A DNA stretch of 48,780 bases from Scenedesmus sp. ARA3. Taxonomy: Eukaryota > Chlorophyta > Chlorophyceae > Sphaeropleales > Scenedesmaceae. Below the pieces are notes generated by a model. The model ran no database searches and was not told where the DNA came from. It saw only the letters and a program-made list of their open reading frames with translations. This document shows positions 48,491-48,780 of this stretch, piece by piece. The stretch is taken from assembly GCA_004335835.1 (NCBI GenBank), contig RWJK01001783.1, positions 12,537 through 61,316 of the forward strand, in the 5' to 3' direction. Made by a program: the position numbers and the translations under genes. Every line of letters starts with the position of its first letter. The stretch's first letter is position 1.

Positions 48491-48721
48491 AAGCGCAAGA
48501 GTGCTGCTGCTGCTGCTGCTGTGTCCAATGCTGCTGCTTACAGCCGCACCCAGTGCTGCAGCAGCACGGTGTGCAGCTGCTGCTCGGCAGCCTCAAACAT
48601 TCCAGCAATGCTGCGCAGGAGTTGTGGGTTGGTCAGGATTGCCTACGTGTGTAGGAAGGTGCTGCTGTCGATGCTGCAAGTGCCTGCAGCAAATGAAGTG
48701 TCACCGAGCAGACTCGAGCAA

Positions 48722-48722
<1 letters not shown>

Positions 48723-48780
<58 letters not shown>
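48723..48780. repeat. (CTG)n microsatellite cut by the window end
   Basis: At least 19 CTG units running into the last base. It lies inside the unfinished acyltransferase gene, probably in an intron. Confidence 0.98.

Overview
The window looks like nuclear DNA of a green alga (core chlorophyte; a Sphaeropleales/Scenedesmus-like or Chlamydomonadales-like genome would fit, but species is inference). The evidence is dense intron-rich genes with GTGAG/GTGCG donors and almost invariant TGCAG acceptors, TGTAA polyadenylation-type signals, abundant (CAG)n/(CTG)n tracts, and plant/algal-type gene content. I rebuilt gene models by hand by joining ORFs at GT-AG borders and checking phase. Most close exactly in frame. 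No CRISPR array, rRNA, confident tRNA or virus-like gene is visible.

Left third (about 0.6-14 kb): a nucleotide-sugar transporter of the NST/TPT family (-, open at both ends), a DXD-containing GT32-like glycosyltransferase (+), a second secretory glycosyltransferase (-), and a protein of unknown function (-). The first three form a neighbourhood suited to glycan synthesis in the Golgi. The second glycosyltransferase is bracketed by two diverged direct copies of a roughly 1.2-kb non-coding repeat.

Middle (14-28.4 kb): a complete LanC-like (LANCL) gene (+), followed head-to-tail by a complete TSPO/MBR translocator-protein gene (+). Then come an ankyrin-repeat gene (-) and, divergent from it, a small TMEM14-like membrane protein (+). 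A stem of about 31 bp lies in intron 1 of the last gene.

Right part (28.4-48.8 kb): a 17-exon gene for a 1355-residue coiled-coil protein with a C-terminal membrane anchor (golgin-like layout), a gene-poor stretch with one small ORF, a bacterial-type glucokinase with a basic N-terminal extension resembling a plastid transit peptide, and the first five exons of an LCAT-type acyltransferase that runs off the right edge. The window ends inside a CTG tract.

The most unusual signal is recurrent 'exon echoes'. The end of an exon with its splice donor, or less often the start with its acceptor, is repeated once to three times in the neighbouring intron or 3' flank, at different degrees of decay. 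It is seen in the transporter, TSPO, glucokinase (4 of 8 exons, one on both sides) and LCAT genes, but not obviously in the coiled-coil or LANCL genes. A second pattern is that trinucleotide tracts in introns are mostly CAG on the sense strand near donors and CTG near acceptors.
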